The notes under the pieces are model-generated. The model was not told the origin of the DNA and ran no database searches. It saw nothing but the letters and a program-made list of their open reading frames with translations. A DNA stretch of 7,073 bases, from positions 1-7,073 of the forward strand of contig JAMPXQ010000074.1 in assembly GCA_023701075.1 (NCBI GenBank), written 5' to 3'. Shown here in pieces: positions 1 to 6,340 of this stretch. The position numbers were made by a program, and so were the translations under genes. Origin of the DNA: Candidatus Woesearchaeota archaeon. GTDB taxonomy: Archaea; Nanobdellota; Nanobdellia; Woesearchaeales; GW2011-AR15. The first letter of the stretch is position 1, and every line of letters starts with the position of its first letter.

Positions 1-502
1 AAAGCTCGCGCAAAGAAGACACTTCCCGAGCATCAACTGGCTTACATCATATAGCCTATATAACAAGACGCTTGAGAACTGGTACGCAACAAACGTGAAT
101 CCTCAATGGTCAAAGATGATGAGTAGGATTATGGCAATACTGCAGGAAGAAGAAAAGCTTCTGGAGATTGTCCAGCTTGTCGGTTCAGACGCACTTCCGG
201 AGAAGCAGCAGCTTACACTGGAAGTGGCAAGGATGATAAGGGAATTCTTCCTCCAGCAGAACGCATATCATGAGATTGATACATACTGCGAACCAAAGAA
301 GACATATATGCTTGCAGAGACGATCCTGTATTTTGCAGATAAGGCATATGCAGCCCTTGAAGAAGGAGCAGCTATCCCAAGCATACTCAATACTAACGCA
401 AAAGAGAAGATTGCAAACGTAAAGTTCGTCAAGGATTATGAAGGAGAATTGAATAGGATCAAAATCGAGATGGACAGAGAGTTCAGCAAGCTTGAAGGGT
501 GA
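1..502 (+). CDS. atpA: A-type ATP synthase subunit A, C-terminal fragment
   Basis: This is the C-terminal 166 residues of the catalytic A subunit of the archaeal/V-type ATP synthase, which hydrolyses or makes ATP in the A3B3 head. The 5' end is cut by the window; the reading frame is open from base 2 and ends at TGA 500-502. The first visible residues, [20 protein letters not shown], match the highly conserved 'RRHFPAINW..SYS' segment of A subunits. The helical C-terminal domain follows, with the conserved '[15 protein letters not shown]' and '[14 protein letters not shown]' stretches. The nucleotide-binding P-loop lies upstream, outside the window. The gene is followed directly by atpB, whose SD overlaps this stop codon, so the two are translationally linked. 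The GTG at 95 is an internal Val codon, not a start. The identification is firm. Confidence 0.97.
   Translation, partial: KLAQRRHFPSINWLTSYSLYNKTLENWYATNVNPQWSKMMSRIMAILQEEEKLLEIVQLVGSDALPEKQQLTLEVARMIREFFLQQNAYHEIDTYCEPKKTYMLAETILYFADKAYAALEEGAAIPSILNTNAKEKIANVKFVKDYEGELNRIKIEMDREFSKLEG
496..502 (+). promoter_or_regulatory. Shine-Dalgarno site of atpB overlapping the atpA stop
   Basis: The sequence GGGTGAT at about 497-503 matches the archaeal anti-SD complement GGAGGTGAT over GGTGAT and lies about five bases before ATG 508. It includes the atpA TGA at 500-502. This favours ATG 508 over the in-frame GTG 499 as the atpB start and suggests coupled translation of A and B. Confidence 0.7.
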
Positions 503-507
503 TTATC

Positions 508-1956
508 ATGCAAAAAGAATATAAGACAGTCAAGAGAATCGCAGGTCCTCTGGTGTTCGTGCAAAAGACACATCCAGTAGGTTATGGAGAACTGGTATCG
601 ATAAAATTGAGCGACGGCACGGTTAAGAACGGCCAGGTGCTTGATACATCTGATGAGATAGTTGTCGTCCAGGTCTTCGAAGGCACATCAAGGATTGATA
701 AGAGTTCCTGGGTAAAGTTCCTGGGAGAGACAATCAAGATTTCATTATCTGAGAAGATGCTCGGAAGGATTTTGACAGGAGCCGGAAAGCCAAGGGACGG
801 CGGTCCGGAAATTATTCCAGAAACAAGGCAGGATATCAACGGAGCAGCCATCAACCCATACATGAGACTCTCACCAGCAGATTTCATCCAGACAGGTATT
901 TCGACAATAGACGCGACAAATACTCTGGTCAGGGGGCAGAAGCTTCCGGTGTTCTCAGGATCCGGCCTTACGCATAACGAGATTGCTCTGCAGATTGCAA
1001 GACAGGCAAAAGTCAGAGGGCAGGAAGGGAAGTTCGCAGTCATCTTTGCAGCAATGGGGATCACAAACGAAGAGGCCCAGCATTTCATGAGAGATTTTGA
1101 AGAGACAGGCGCTTTAAGTAGAGCTGTAGTCTTCCTAAACCTTGCAGACGATCCAGCAGTAGAAAGGATAATTACCCCAAGGATGGCGCTTACAACAGCA
1201 GAATACTTGGCATTTGAGAAAGACATGCACGTTTTGGTCATATTGACTGACATGACAAACTACTGTGAATCATTAAGAGAAGTAGGAGCAGCAAGAGAAG
1301 AGATTCCAGGAAGAAGAGGATACCCAGGATACATGTATACTGACCTAGCATCGATCTATGAAAGAGCAGGCATGATAAAAGGGAAGAAAGGGAGCATAAC
1401 ACAGATCCCGATCCTGACAATGGTCGGAGACGATATCACGCATCCGATCCCAGACCTTACAGGATATATCACTGAAGGGCAGATAGTCCTTTCAAGAGAG
1501 CTTCACAGGAAAAACATCTATCCGCCTGTCGATATCTTGCCAAGCTTATCAAGGCTTATGAATTCAGGTATAGGGAAGCAGAAGACAAGGGAAGACCATA
1601 AGCAAGTGTCAGACCAGCTCTATGCATTCTATGCAGAAGGAAGGGATTTGAGAGGGCTTGTCGCAATCGTAGGAGAAGAAGCCTTGAGTGATAAGGATAA
1701 GAAGCTTTTGAAATTCGCAGAAGAATTCGAGAAGAGATTCGTCCAGCAGAACTCAAGGGAAGATAGGGACATAGAAAAGACACTTGAGATAGGATGGAAT
1801 CTCTTAAGGATGCTTCCAAAGAAGGATCTGACAAGGATCAGTCCGGATTTGAGGGAGAAGTACTACGGGAGTGCAGATGTCCATGTAGACGGGACTGCTC
1901 ACACAGCACCTCTTGAGACTGTTGAAGACAAGGACAAGCTCAAAAGAGCAAAGTGA
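508..1956 (+). CDS. atpB: A-type ATP synthase subunit B
   Basis: This is the regulatory, non-catalytic B subunit of the archaeal/V-type ATP synthase head, 482 residues from ATG 508. Motifs in order are the N-terminal beta-barrel start [11 protein letters not shown] (8-18), then SGSGLTHNE (150-158), the degenerate P-loop typical of B subunits. Next come a Walker-B-like strand [15 protein letters not shown] (242-256), the [20 protein letters not shown] segment (265-284) and the ATP synthase alpha/beta signature [10 protein letters not shown] (339-348), followed by Arg349. The C-terminal domain contains [20 protein letters not shown] (371-390). The protein is about 20 residues longer than the roughly 460 usual for the family. 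The extra residues form a charged tail after the conserved KYYG (about 451-482). It sits between atpA and atpD in the canonical A-B-D order. The in-frame GTG at 499 is possible but less likely as start. The identification is firm. Confidence 0.97.
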   Translation: MQKEYKTVKRIAGPLVFVQKTHPVGYGELVSIKLSDGTVKNGQVLDTSDEIVVVQVFEGTSRIDKSSWVKFLGETIKISLSEKMLGRILTGAGKPRDGGPEIIPETRQDINGAAINPYMRLSPADFIQTGISTIDATNTLVRGQKLPVFSGSGLTHNEIALQIARQAKVRGQEGKFAVIFAAMGITNEEAQHFMRDFEETGALSRAVVFLNLADDPAVERIITPRMALTTAEYLAFEKDMHVLVILTDMTNYCESLREVGAAREEIPGRRGYPGYMYTDLASIYERAGMIKGKKGSITQIPILTMVGDDITHPIPDLTGYITEGQIVLSRELHRKNIYPPVDILPSLSRLMNSGIGKQKTREDHKQVSDQLYAFYAEGRDLRGLVAIVGEEALSDKDKKLLKFAEEFEKRFVQQNSREDRDIEKTLEIGWNLLRMLPKKDLTRISPDLREKYYGSADVHVDGTAHTAPLETVEDKDKLKRAK

Positions 1957-1980
1957 TTCGCATAAGGCTAGAAGACAAAA

Positions 1981-2598
1981 ATGACAGACGTAAAACCTAC
2001 AAGATCTGAGCTCATAAAGCTCAAGAACAAGATAAAGCTGGCCAAATCAGGCTATAAGCTCCTGAAAAAGAAGAGGGACGGCCTTATCCTTGAATTCTAT
2101 GAGATACTGAATAAGACCAAGTCAGTCCGAAAAGAGATGACTGAGAAATATAAGGAAGCCATAAAGAAGATAAATGTGGCAAGGATAGTTGATGGGGATC
2201 TGGCAGTAAGGTCAGTCGCTCTCTCGATAAAGAATAAGCCGGTCATCTCTGTAGATACAAAGAATATCATGGGAGTCGTCGTCCCAAGCATCCAGAGCGA
2301 TAATGTGAAGAAGAACGTCCTTGAAAGAGGATATGGGATAGTGAATACGAGCGCAGCGATAAATGAGGCATCTACAGCCTATGAGCAGCTGCTTGAATAT
2401 ATCATCCTTGTAGCTGAGATAGAGACAAGCATGGTAAGGCTCCTAAATGAGATAGAGAAGACAAAAAGAAGGGTCAATGCGCTTGAATTTGAAGTCATCC
2501 CAAAGCTTGAGAAAGTCAGGAAATTCATCCAGCTCAGGCTTGAAGAGCTAGAGAGGGAGACAGTCTTTAGGAGCAAGAGGATAAAGAAGAAGAGATGA
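1981..2598 (+). CDS. atpD: A-type ATP synthase subunit D (central stalk)
   Basis: This is the central-stalk rotor subunit D, which couples rotation of the membrane ring to the A3B3 head. It has 205 residues, a usual family length. Two long basic coiled-coil helices flank a middle segment. The N-terminal helix carries PTRSELIKLKNKIKLAKSGY (6-25) followed by LLKKKRDGLI (27-36). The C-terminal helix carries KRRVNALEFEVIPKLEK (162-178) and ends in RETVFRSKRIKKKR (192-205), all hallmarks of D subunits. It starts 24 bases after the atpB stop with only a weak SD-like AAGG upstream (about 1963-1966). It is the last gene of the visible operon, and T-rich tracts follow its stop at once. Subunits H, I, K, E, C and F are not in the window. 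Confidence 0.96.
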   Translation: MTDVKPTRSELIKLKNKIKLAKSGYKLLKKKRDGLILEFYEILNKTKSVRKEMTEKYKEAIKKINVARIVDGDLAVRSVALSIKNKPVISVDTKNIMGVVVPSIQSDNVKKNVLERGYGIVNTSAAINEASTAYEQLLEYIILVAEIETSMVRLLNEIEKTKRRVNALEFEVIPKLEKVRKFIQLRLEELERETVFRSKRIKKKR

Positions 2599-2629
2599 TT
2601 TTTTAGGTTTAGTTCTATTTTTTTAGATA
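2599..2629 (+). terminator. T-rich archaeal-type terminator of the atp operon
   Basis: Immediately after the atpD TGA there are runs of six T (2599-2604) and seven T (2618-2624) in a T-rich stretch without a clear hairpin. This is the usual form of intrinsic termination in archaea. The next gene runs on the opposite strand and ends at 2630, so the operon should end here. Confidence 0.6.
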
Positions 2630-2887
2630 TTACTTCAGGCTGCCATCTTCAAGCGGCTCCTTTAGGCTGACGTAATACCTCTGTGGCCTAGGCTTCTGGT
2701 TTTCTCTCTCGACATCTTTTATCGCAGATTCTACCATTGCAGGTTTCCAATGCTTCAGATCATCCTTGACCTGCTCTTCAGAATGTTTTTTCACATTGAG
2801 GAGATACCTCACATATTTCCTTACATCCTGTTCCCCAGGATCTTTCTTTTCCTTGAGTAGATTCATCTTTTGCTCGACATCATCCAT
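2630..2887 (-). CDS. small helical protein, possibly UBA-like fold, function unknown
   Basis: This encodes an 85-residue, highly charged soluble protein with no membrane segment. I do not recognise a named family. Residues 21-62 (from DVRKYVRYLLNVKKHSEEQ through VESAIKDVERE) resemble the compact three-helix pattern 'KGYSEEQIxxxLxxxGWxxxxVxxAL', seen in many small archaeal and bacterial proteins. Here HSEEQVKDDLKHWKPAMVESAI (35-56) fits that spacing, with Trp47 at the turn. This suggests a UBA-like helical domain, but that is inference. The start was set at 2887 because GGTGG lies five bases before this ATG and a TATA-like box sits about 35 bases upstream. Two earlier in-frame ATGs (2914 and 2899) would place the start next to the TATA box or at the expected transcript start. 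The gene lies 52 bases after the membrane protein gene on the same strand. Confidence 0.7.
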   Translation of the reverse strand: MDDVEQKMNLLKEKKDPGEQDVRKYVRYLLNVKKHSEEQVKDDLKHWKPAMVESAIKDVERENQKPRPQRYYVSLKEPLEDGSLK

Positions 2888-2930
2888 TAGAACCACCATG
2901 AGAATTAATTGCATCTAGATTTAAAAAAGT
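2888..2930 (-). promoter_or_regulatory. TATA-like promoter and SD of the 85-residue gene
   Basis: On the minus strand CTTTTTTAAATC (2929 down to about 2919) is a plausible archaeal TATA box; a start about 25 bases downstream would fall near 2898. The resulting leader of about ten bases contains GGTGGTTCTA directly before ATG 2887, that is GGTGG with five-base spacing. The T-run in the same element could also help terminate the membrane protein transcript that ends at 2940. Confidence 0.45.
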
Positions 2931-2939
2931 TATGAATTA

Positions 2940-3569
2940 TTATTTTTTATTGGTTGTTTTTTTCACCGGCTTCTTCTTTCCGCTTTTTTTCTTCAAGTCG
3001 ATATCTACATCCTCATGGGTCTTCTTGATATCCTCAGTGATTGTATTTAAGTAGCGTTCGATATCATCATAAGACTTCGGTTCAATGGATTTGAAAACCT
3101 GCTTGAAGATAAAAAGGAACAATAGGATTACAAATATTGAAAGCATGATCTCAAGGAACCGGATGAATGTCAGGCCAGTAAGTGCGTCTGAGAACATCAG
3201 GACTATGACGACGTAGGTGGTGAAGGCTATGAGGAATTTTGAGGAAGTCCTAAAGATAAGCCTTACCGGAAGCTTGTGGAAGAAATCTAGCATGCTGATG
3301 ATTGCAACAAATACAATGAAAAGTATCAGCAGGACAAGCCTTGCAAGAGTATAATTCTTGAAGAGGAAACTGCTGAGTTCAAAGCAGATGAATACCAAGA
3401 AGATTGTGTTCTCCAAAGACTTGTGATGCCCAAGCCCCTCTCTTGGATATCTGCGGAAATAGAGCTCCATAAGGATGATGGATATGAGGACAGGGACGAT
3501 GCTCCATATTACCTGCGGGAATAGCACCGGCGCATATAAGAATTTCACGAATACATTTATCAGTTCCAT
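2940..3569 (-). CDS. five-helix integral membrane protein with Lys-rich cytoplasmic tail, function unknown
   Basis: This encodes 209 residues with about five hydrophobic helices at roughly 18-38, 53-71, 76-94, 111-130 and 136-157. A hydrophilic C-terminal tail (158-209) follows. The tail has an acidic stretch (DVDIDLKKK, 187-195) and ends in a lysine-rich run (192-209). The segment WSIVPVLISIILMELYFRRYPREGLG (22-47) recalls orphan membrane proteins I associate with DPANN archaea, with a helix followed by a 'LYF.RY.REELG' cytoplasmic loop. No catalytic motif or transporter signature is visible. The start is placed at ATG 3569 because it begins just before the first hydrophobic region and a TATA-like box lies about 37 bases upstream. 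The same frame stays open to 3779, but that extension is soluble-looking and crosses both the promoter and the divergent gene. It is convergent with atpD and may be co-transcribed with the 85-residue gene. Confidence 0.8.
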   Translation of the reverse strand: MELINVFVKFLYAPVLFPQVIWSIVPVLISIILMELYFRRYPREGLGHHKSLENTIFLVFICFELSSFLFKNYTLARLVLLILFIVFVAIISMLDFFHKLPVRLIFRTSSKFLIAFTTYVVIVLMFSDALTGLTFIRFLEIMLSIFVILLFLFIFKQVFKSIEPKSYDDIERYLNTITEDIKKTHEDVDIDLKKKSGKKKPVKKTTNKK

Positions 3570-3671
3570 CCTCTTTTCAAGGATTATTAGGAAGAGGTGG
3601 GATATAAATGTTGCTGATTTATCCAAAGCCAAAAAATCAGGTTTATATATAACCCTTATGTCGCTTTCAGC
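3570..3671. promoter_or_regulatory. divergent promoter region with two TATA-like boxes
   Basis: This 102-base gap separates two divergent genes. TTTATATATAA at 3642-3652 is centred 25 bases before ATG 3672, so the plus-strand gene is probably transcribed from its own start codon (leaderless). Because its core is palindromic, this box could also fire leftwards. A second box, TTTATAT on the minus strand (3609-3603), lies about 37 bases before ATG 3569. It would give a leader of roughly ten bases, with AGAGG touching the start codon. The assignments come from spacing only. Confidence 0.55.
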
Positions 3672-4598
3672 ATGGCTATGCACACTAAATTTCAGGCATT
3701 GATTCCAAGAGGGATTGATAATCCCAATAAGATAGTGCTTACTGATAACCCCACTAATCTTGATACCTGGATGGGACACGCCATCTATCCATTTTCTGAT
3801 AGGCTGCTTACACCTATAGACACCTTGTATTATATGTTTTGGGCGAATGCATTTTCAGAATACAATGATTCTGTGCATCATGCGGTCATTGTTACTAAAC
3901 CGCTTAGATATGATAATATATCTGATGAACGGATAGCAAACCTTGAAGAGCAAAAGGAGAATGTGCTGGAAAGGATAATAGAAGTTTTTGGGCTTGGAAG
4001 GATAAGAGTGTTGACATGGGATTATTTCCCTCAGGAGCCTGAATTCAATGAAATAAAGGATAGTGTTTTAGAATTGATAGATTCAAATCAGGAATATAAG
4101 GACGAATTAATATCAAGGTGCGTGCCTGACAAATACAGGAATCATCCAAAAAGCCACATGTATGTAGTGGATGAGATTGCAGCTATAATGTACATGCATG
4201 CGATTGACCTTGGTCTGAGGATAGGCCACCTAAAGGAACAAAGGCTGGACAAGATGGTTGCAAAAGCATTAAGGGAGCAAAGCATGCCATATCTTGCTGA
4301 TGCAGATCTGAATGGATGCTTTCCCCATGCATTCTATCTTAACGGAGGATATAATCTGAATTCTGAAGATAACAGCAATGTAAGGACCCCTACAAAAGAA
4401 AAAGATTCCAGGACAAGGCTGATGCTGACAGACTCATTGGATGAGATTGCAAAGAAGATGGATAGCTGCACCAAGCATTACAGGGGATGGATAAAATCTA
4501 TACTGCAGATGAATGGATCTGATCCGACAGGTGTTAGCAAAGATTATTTGCCTAACCTGATATACGATAAACTGATAGCTCCGCTAAGTCTAAGGTAG
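3672..4598 (+). CDS. divergent cyclodipeptide-synthase-like protein
   Basis: This encodes 308 residues, soluble, with no signal or membrane segment. I read it as a distant member of the CDPS superfamily. These enzymes have a class I aminoacyl-tRNA synthetase-like Rossmann fold and join two amino acids from aminoacyl-tRNAs into a cyclic dipeptide. Visible matches in order: AIYPFSDRL (37-45) against GISPFNSRF of YvmC; WANAF (57-61) against the WA-x-x-x-F helix motif; PEFNEIKDSVLELIDSNQEY (123-142) against the 'YQLLRQEVEHAFFEQPHF' region. Then YVVDEI (164-169) matches YVIAEL/YVLAEA, holding the catalytic Tyr-x3-Glu pair (Y164, E168). His186 follows at about the place of the conserved YH. The nucleophilic Ser (Ser37 in AlbC) aligns with Tyr39; Ser42 lies three residues on. 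About 100 C-terminal residues (200-308) have no counterpart I can place. The start follows a TATA box 25 bases upstream; ATG 3678 is an alternative. The comparison uses sequences recalled from memory. Another Rossmann protein is possible. Confidence 0.55.
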   Translation: MAMHTKFQALIPRGIDNPNKIVLTDNPTNLDTWMGHAIYPFSDRLLTPIDTLYYMFWANAFSEYNDSVHHAVIVTKPLRYDNISDERIANLEEQKENVLERIIEVFGLGRIRVLTWDYFPQEPEFNEIKDSVLELIDSNQEYKDELISRCVPDKYRNHPKSHMYVVDEIAAIMYMHAIDLGLRIGHLKEQRLDKMVAKALREQSMPYLADADLNGCFPHAFYLNGGYNLNSEDNSNVRTPTKEKDSRTRLMLTDSLDEIAKKMDSCTKHYRGWIKSILQMNGSDPTGVSKDYLPNLIYDKLIAPLSLR

Positions 4599-4674
4599 AA
4601 TATGCCCTATGAAGTAAAAAAATAAAAAATCAGCAAGATAATAATCAACTTTTAAGTTGCCTTGATAAATGCCC
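4599..4674 (-). terminator. convergent intergenic region with minus-strand T-tracts and a small palindrome
   Basis: The gap between two convergent genes holds, read on the minus strand, a palindrome CAACTTAAAAGTTG (4659-4646), which could form a hairpin of five or six base pairs. It is followed by T6 (4629-4624) and T7 (4622-4616). This is a good terminator for the minus-strand operon ending at 4675. No comparable T-run is seen for the plus-strand gene ending at 4598, whose transcript may run into this region. Confidence 0.5.
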
Positions 4675-5868
4675 TTACCCTACAGATAATCTAACTTTAG
4701 TCAAATAATCTCTGATTAAAAGATGTATCTTATTGCTGCTTTCACCAATAGGTTCATATAACAATATAAGTGGGTTATGCTGATTGTAGCCATCGCTTCT
4801 CATTCGCATGAGAACAGGTGAAAATTTTGAACCGCTTCTCTCAAAATATACTGTGTCATCATTAGGATGATAAATATAGCTAAACTTATCTTTTTTTCTG
4901 TTGAATAGATCAGCATCTTTTATCTCTTCTTCAAAAACTGATGAAAGGGTAGAAACAAAGGCTTCTGTACATATCTCTGCTAGATATCCAGATGACATAT
5001 TCCTCAATAAGTTTACACCTCTTTCATCAGTCCTAAGCAGATGATAAGCTAAGGATTGGTGATGTATCGAGAAATAATCTGCAAGCAGTTCTCCGACATT
5101 ATAGAAATAATTCATATAAAAAGATGCATGTGCGCTATGTTTAAGGATATGCTTAAAAGATTTATCTATAGGAGAATAGATCGGCAAATAAGTGACACCA
5201 ATAGATTTATAGAAATCCGCATTGTCGCTCCAAGAGATAGGGTGGTTCATCCAAGTATTGATTGCAAAAAGGTCAGAAGAGTCTTTAACTTTCTCTTCAA
5301 AATAAGAATGAAGTTTCCTATTCAATGCTTCTCCCTTATCGCTAATGCAAGAAGCGATATAAAAAGGGAGCCCTGATAGGTTTAATTTAGAATATATGCT
5401 CGTCCTAACTAATCTATTATCGCCTTGAATAACCTCGTCTATATCTAAAACGATATTTTCCTGATCAGGTTTTATAGCAAGTTGTATCTTTTCTCCTAAT
5501 CTACTAGCTAATTGATCATATATACCTTCTAAAAGAGTGTTATCAAGTTGGTCAACGTGCGCCATAATATAATCTATTGAGAAGATATGCGGCACTACAG
5601 TCAAATCAAAGTTGATTCTGGATGGATCTTTTTTCCTTAGGTTTGACAGCTGTTCTAGCGCCAAAGCAAAAGGGATATTCCCTCTGGAGTTCAAAGGATA
5701 TATCAGATTATAACCATTTTTCAGTCCATGGTTCTTCTCTGCTTTCTGGACTATAAGATCAATAGTGCTGGCTATTTCAGACAATGACCATCCTATCGGC
5801 ACGCTTACATTCAAGACGCGCTCATAGGATACTTCTGAGACAAGATTCAATATTTTTTGAGGTGACAT
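4675..5868 (-). CDS. hypothetical protein with a possible CDPS-like active-site motif
   Basis: This encodes 397 residues, soluble, with no membrane segment or signal peptide. It matches no family I can name with confidence. Residues 55-62 (LIYPLNSR) resemble the CDPS motif (G)ISPFNSRF, identical at I, P, N, S and R, and share IYP-x-x-x-R-x-x-x-P with the 308-residue neighbour. YNVGELLA (256-263) gives a Tyr-x3-Glu pair (Y256, E260), followed by YH at 275-276, echoing YVVDEIAA...GH in the neighbour. However, the gap between the two motifs is about 200 residues, against 125 in the neighbour and about 140 in AlbC, so an insertion is needed. YSPIDKSF (231-238) is a competing candidate for the serine-loop motif. 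A histidine-rich patch KHILKHSAH (239-247) and the last 100 residues are unexplained. ATG 5868 is preferred over TTG 5874 because AGGT lies eight bases upstream. It begins ten bases after the 125-residue gene ends, so the two form an operon. Confidence 0.75.
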   Translation of the reverse strand: MSPQKILNLVSEVSYERVLNVSVPIGWSLSEIASTIDLIVQKAEKNHGLKNGYNLIYPLNSRGNIPFALALEQLSNLRKKDPSRINFDLTVVPHIFSIDYIMAHVDQLDNTLLEGIYDQLASRLGEKIQLAIKPDQENIVLDIDEVIQGDNRLVRTSIYSKLNLSGLPFYIASCISDKGEALNRKLHSYFEEKVKDSSDLFAINTWMNHPISWSDNADFYKSIGVTYLPIYSPIDKSFKHILKHSAHASFYMNYFYNVGELLADYFSIHHQSLAYHLLRTDERGVNLLRNMSSGYLAEICTEAFVSTLSSVFEEEIKDADLFNRKKDKFSYIYHPNDDTVYFERSGSKFSPVLMRMRSDGYNQHNPLILLYEPIGESSNKIHLLIRDYLTKVRLSVG

Positions 5869-5881
5869 TTCCAATTACCTA
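5869..5881 (-). promoter_or_regulatory. SD overlapping the stop of the upstream gene, setting the start of the 397-residue gene
   Basis: On the minus strand TAGGT spans the TAG stop of the 125-residue gene (5881-5879). AGGT lies eight bases before ATG 5868. The arrangement suggests translational coupling in the two-gene operon and favours ATG over the TTG two codons earlier. Confidence 0.5.
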
Positions 5882-6256
5882 AATTATTAGTCTTATATCA
5901 GTAATCCCTAAGTTATACAGATTTAAATCATTTAGCTTATATTCAATATTTTTAGCCTGATCAAAATTCTGGCTTCGCCTACCTTCAAGTAGGTTCAGAG
6001 AATCAAGATTGTCTTCTATAAATCTTGCATTTCCATCAAAGATGTCGTATATCTTATTGATGAGATTTTGTTTATCCACATAATTACCCTCAGGAGATAA
6101 TTGCCTATAGGCATAAATAATCATCATCTGAGGCATGCCCAAAGTCATGTCACTAGAACCATTGTTCAAAGTTACTGTACCACTGTATCCCTGATTTGCA
6201 TAGCTAACAAAATGTTCTTCAAAAAAGTCAGCAAGCGTACCGGAAAATTTATCCAT
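5879..6256 (-). CDS. hypothetical protein, 125 residues
   Basis: This is the first gene of a two-gene minus-strand operon. The protein is small, soluble and acidic in its middle; I do not recognise a family. Residues 22-40 (QGYSGTVTLNNGSSDMTLG) look like a short beta hairpin rich in Gly, Ser and Asn. Residues 41-52 (MPQMMIIYAYRQ) are a hydrophobic helix or strand too short to be a membrane segment. Residues 63-90 (QNLINKIYDIFDG through LDSLNLL) look alpha-helical, and the end (LNDLNLYNLGITDIRLII) is rich in Leu and Ile. The pattern at 63-90 could suit a small partner or regulatory protein, but this is a guess. The start ATG 6256 is about 27 bases from the centre of a TATA-like box, so the mRNA may be leaderless. 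The coding frame is tight, with 10 bases to the next gene. Confidence 0.7.
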   Translation of the reverse strand: MDKFSGTLADFFEEHFVSYANQGYSGTVTLNNGSSDMTLGMPQMMIIYAYRQLSPEGNYVDKQNLINKIYDIFDGNARFIEDNLDSLNLLEGRRSQNFDQAKNIEYKLNDLNLYNLGITDIRLII

Positions 6257-6340
6257 ACTGCTGTGAATTTATTAAGTTATTTATAAAGTTATCACTAATA
6301 AATAACAACATTTATATAATAAATATTATTTAAGTTAAAG
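6257..6340. promoter_or_regulatory. AT-rich divergent promoter region with two TATA boxes
   Basis: This very AT-rich 84-base gap lies between divergent genes. TTTATATAA at 6311-6319 is centred about 26 bases before the plus-strand ATG 6341. TTTATAAAT on the minus strand (6287-6279) is centred about 27 bases before the minus-strand ATG 6256. Both spacings predict transcripts that start at or within a base or two of the start codon. The boxes are about 32 bases apart, so the two promoters could interfere with each other or be regulated together. Confidence 0.6.

Noticed and set aside
95..502. GTG at 95 as a start of a separate short gene
   Set aside because: The frame is open back to base 2 and those residues match the conserved A-subunit sequence, so the GTG is an internal Val codon.
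582..1253. A 223-codon open frame on the minus strand opposite atpB
   Set aside because: It lies wholly opposite a strongly conserved ATP synthase gene, has no promoter or SD, and its protein is low-complexity with Ser and Ile enrichment typical of an antisense shadow.
3475..3702. A 75-codon plus-strand frame
   Set aside because: It overlaps the membrane protein gene on the opposite strand and the first codons of the CDPS-like gene in another frame, with no supporting start signals.
3570..3779. N-terminal extension of the membrane protein frame up to 3779
   Set aside because: It would cross the divergent promoter and overlap the start of the CDPS-like gene. The extension is hydrophilic and unlike the rest, and ATG 3569 has a TATA box at a suitable distance.
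5056..5376. A 106-codon plus-strand frame
   Set aside because: It lies inside the 397-residue gene on the opposite strand; the composition is Ile/Arg/Cys-rich and there is no promoter.
6101..6286. A 61-codon plus-strand frame
   Set aside because: It is antisense to the 125-residue gene and runs into the divergent promoter; no start signal is seen.
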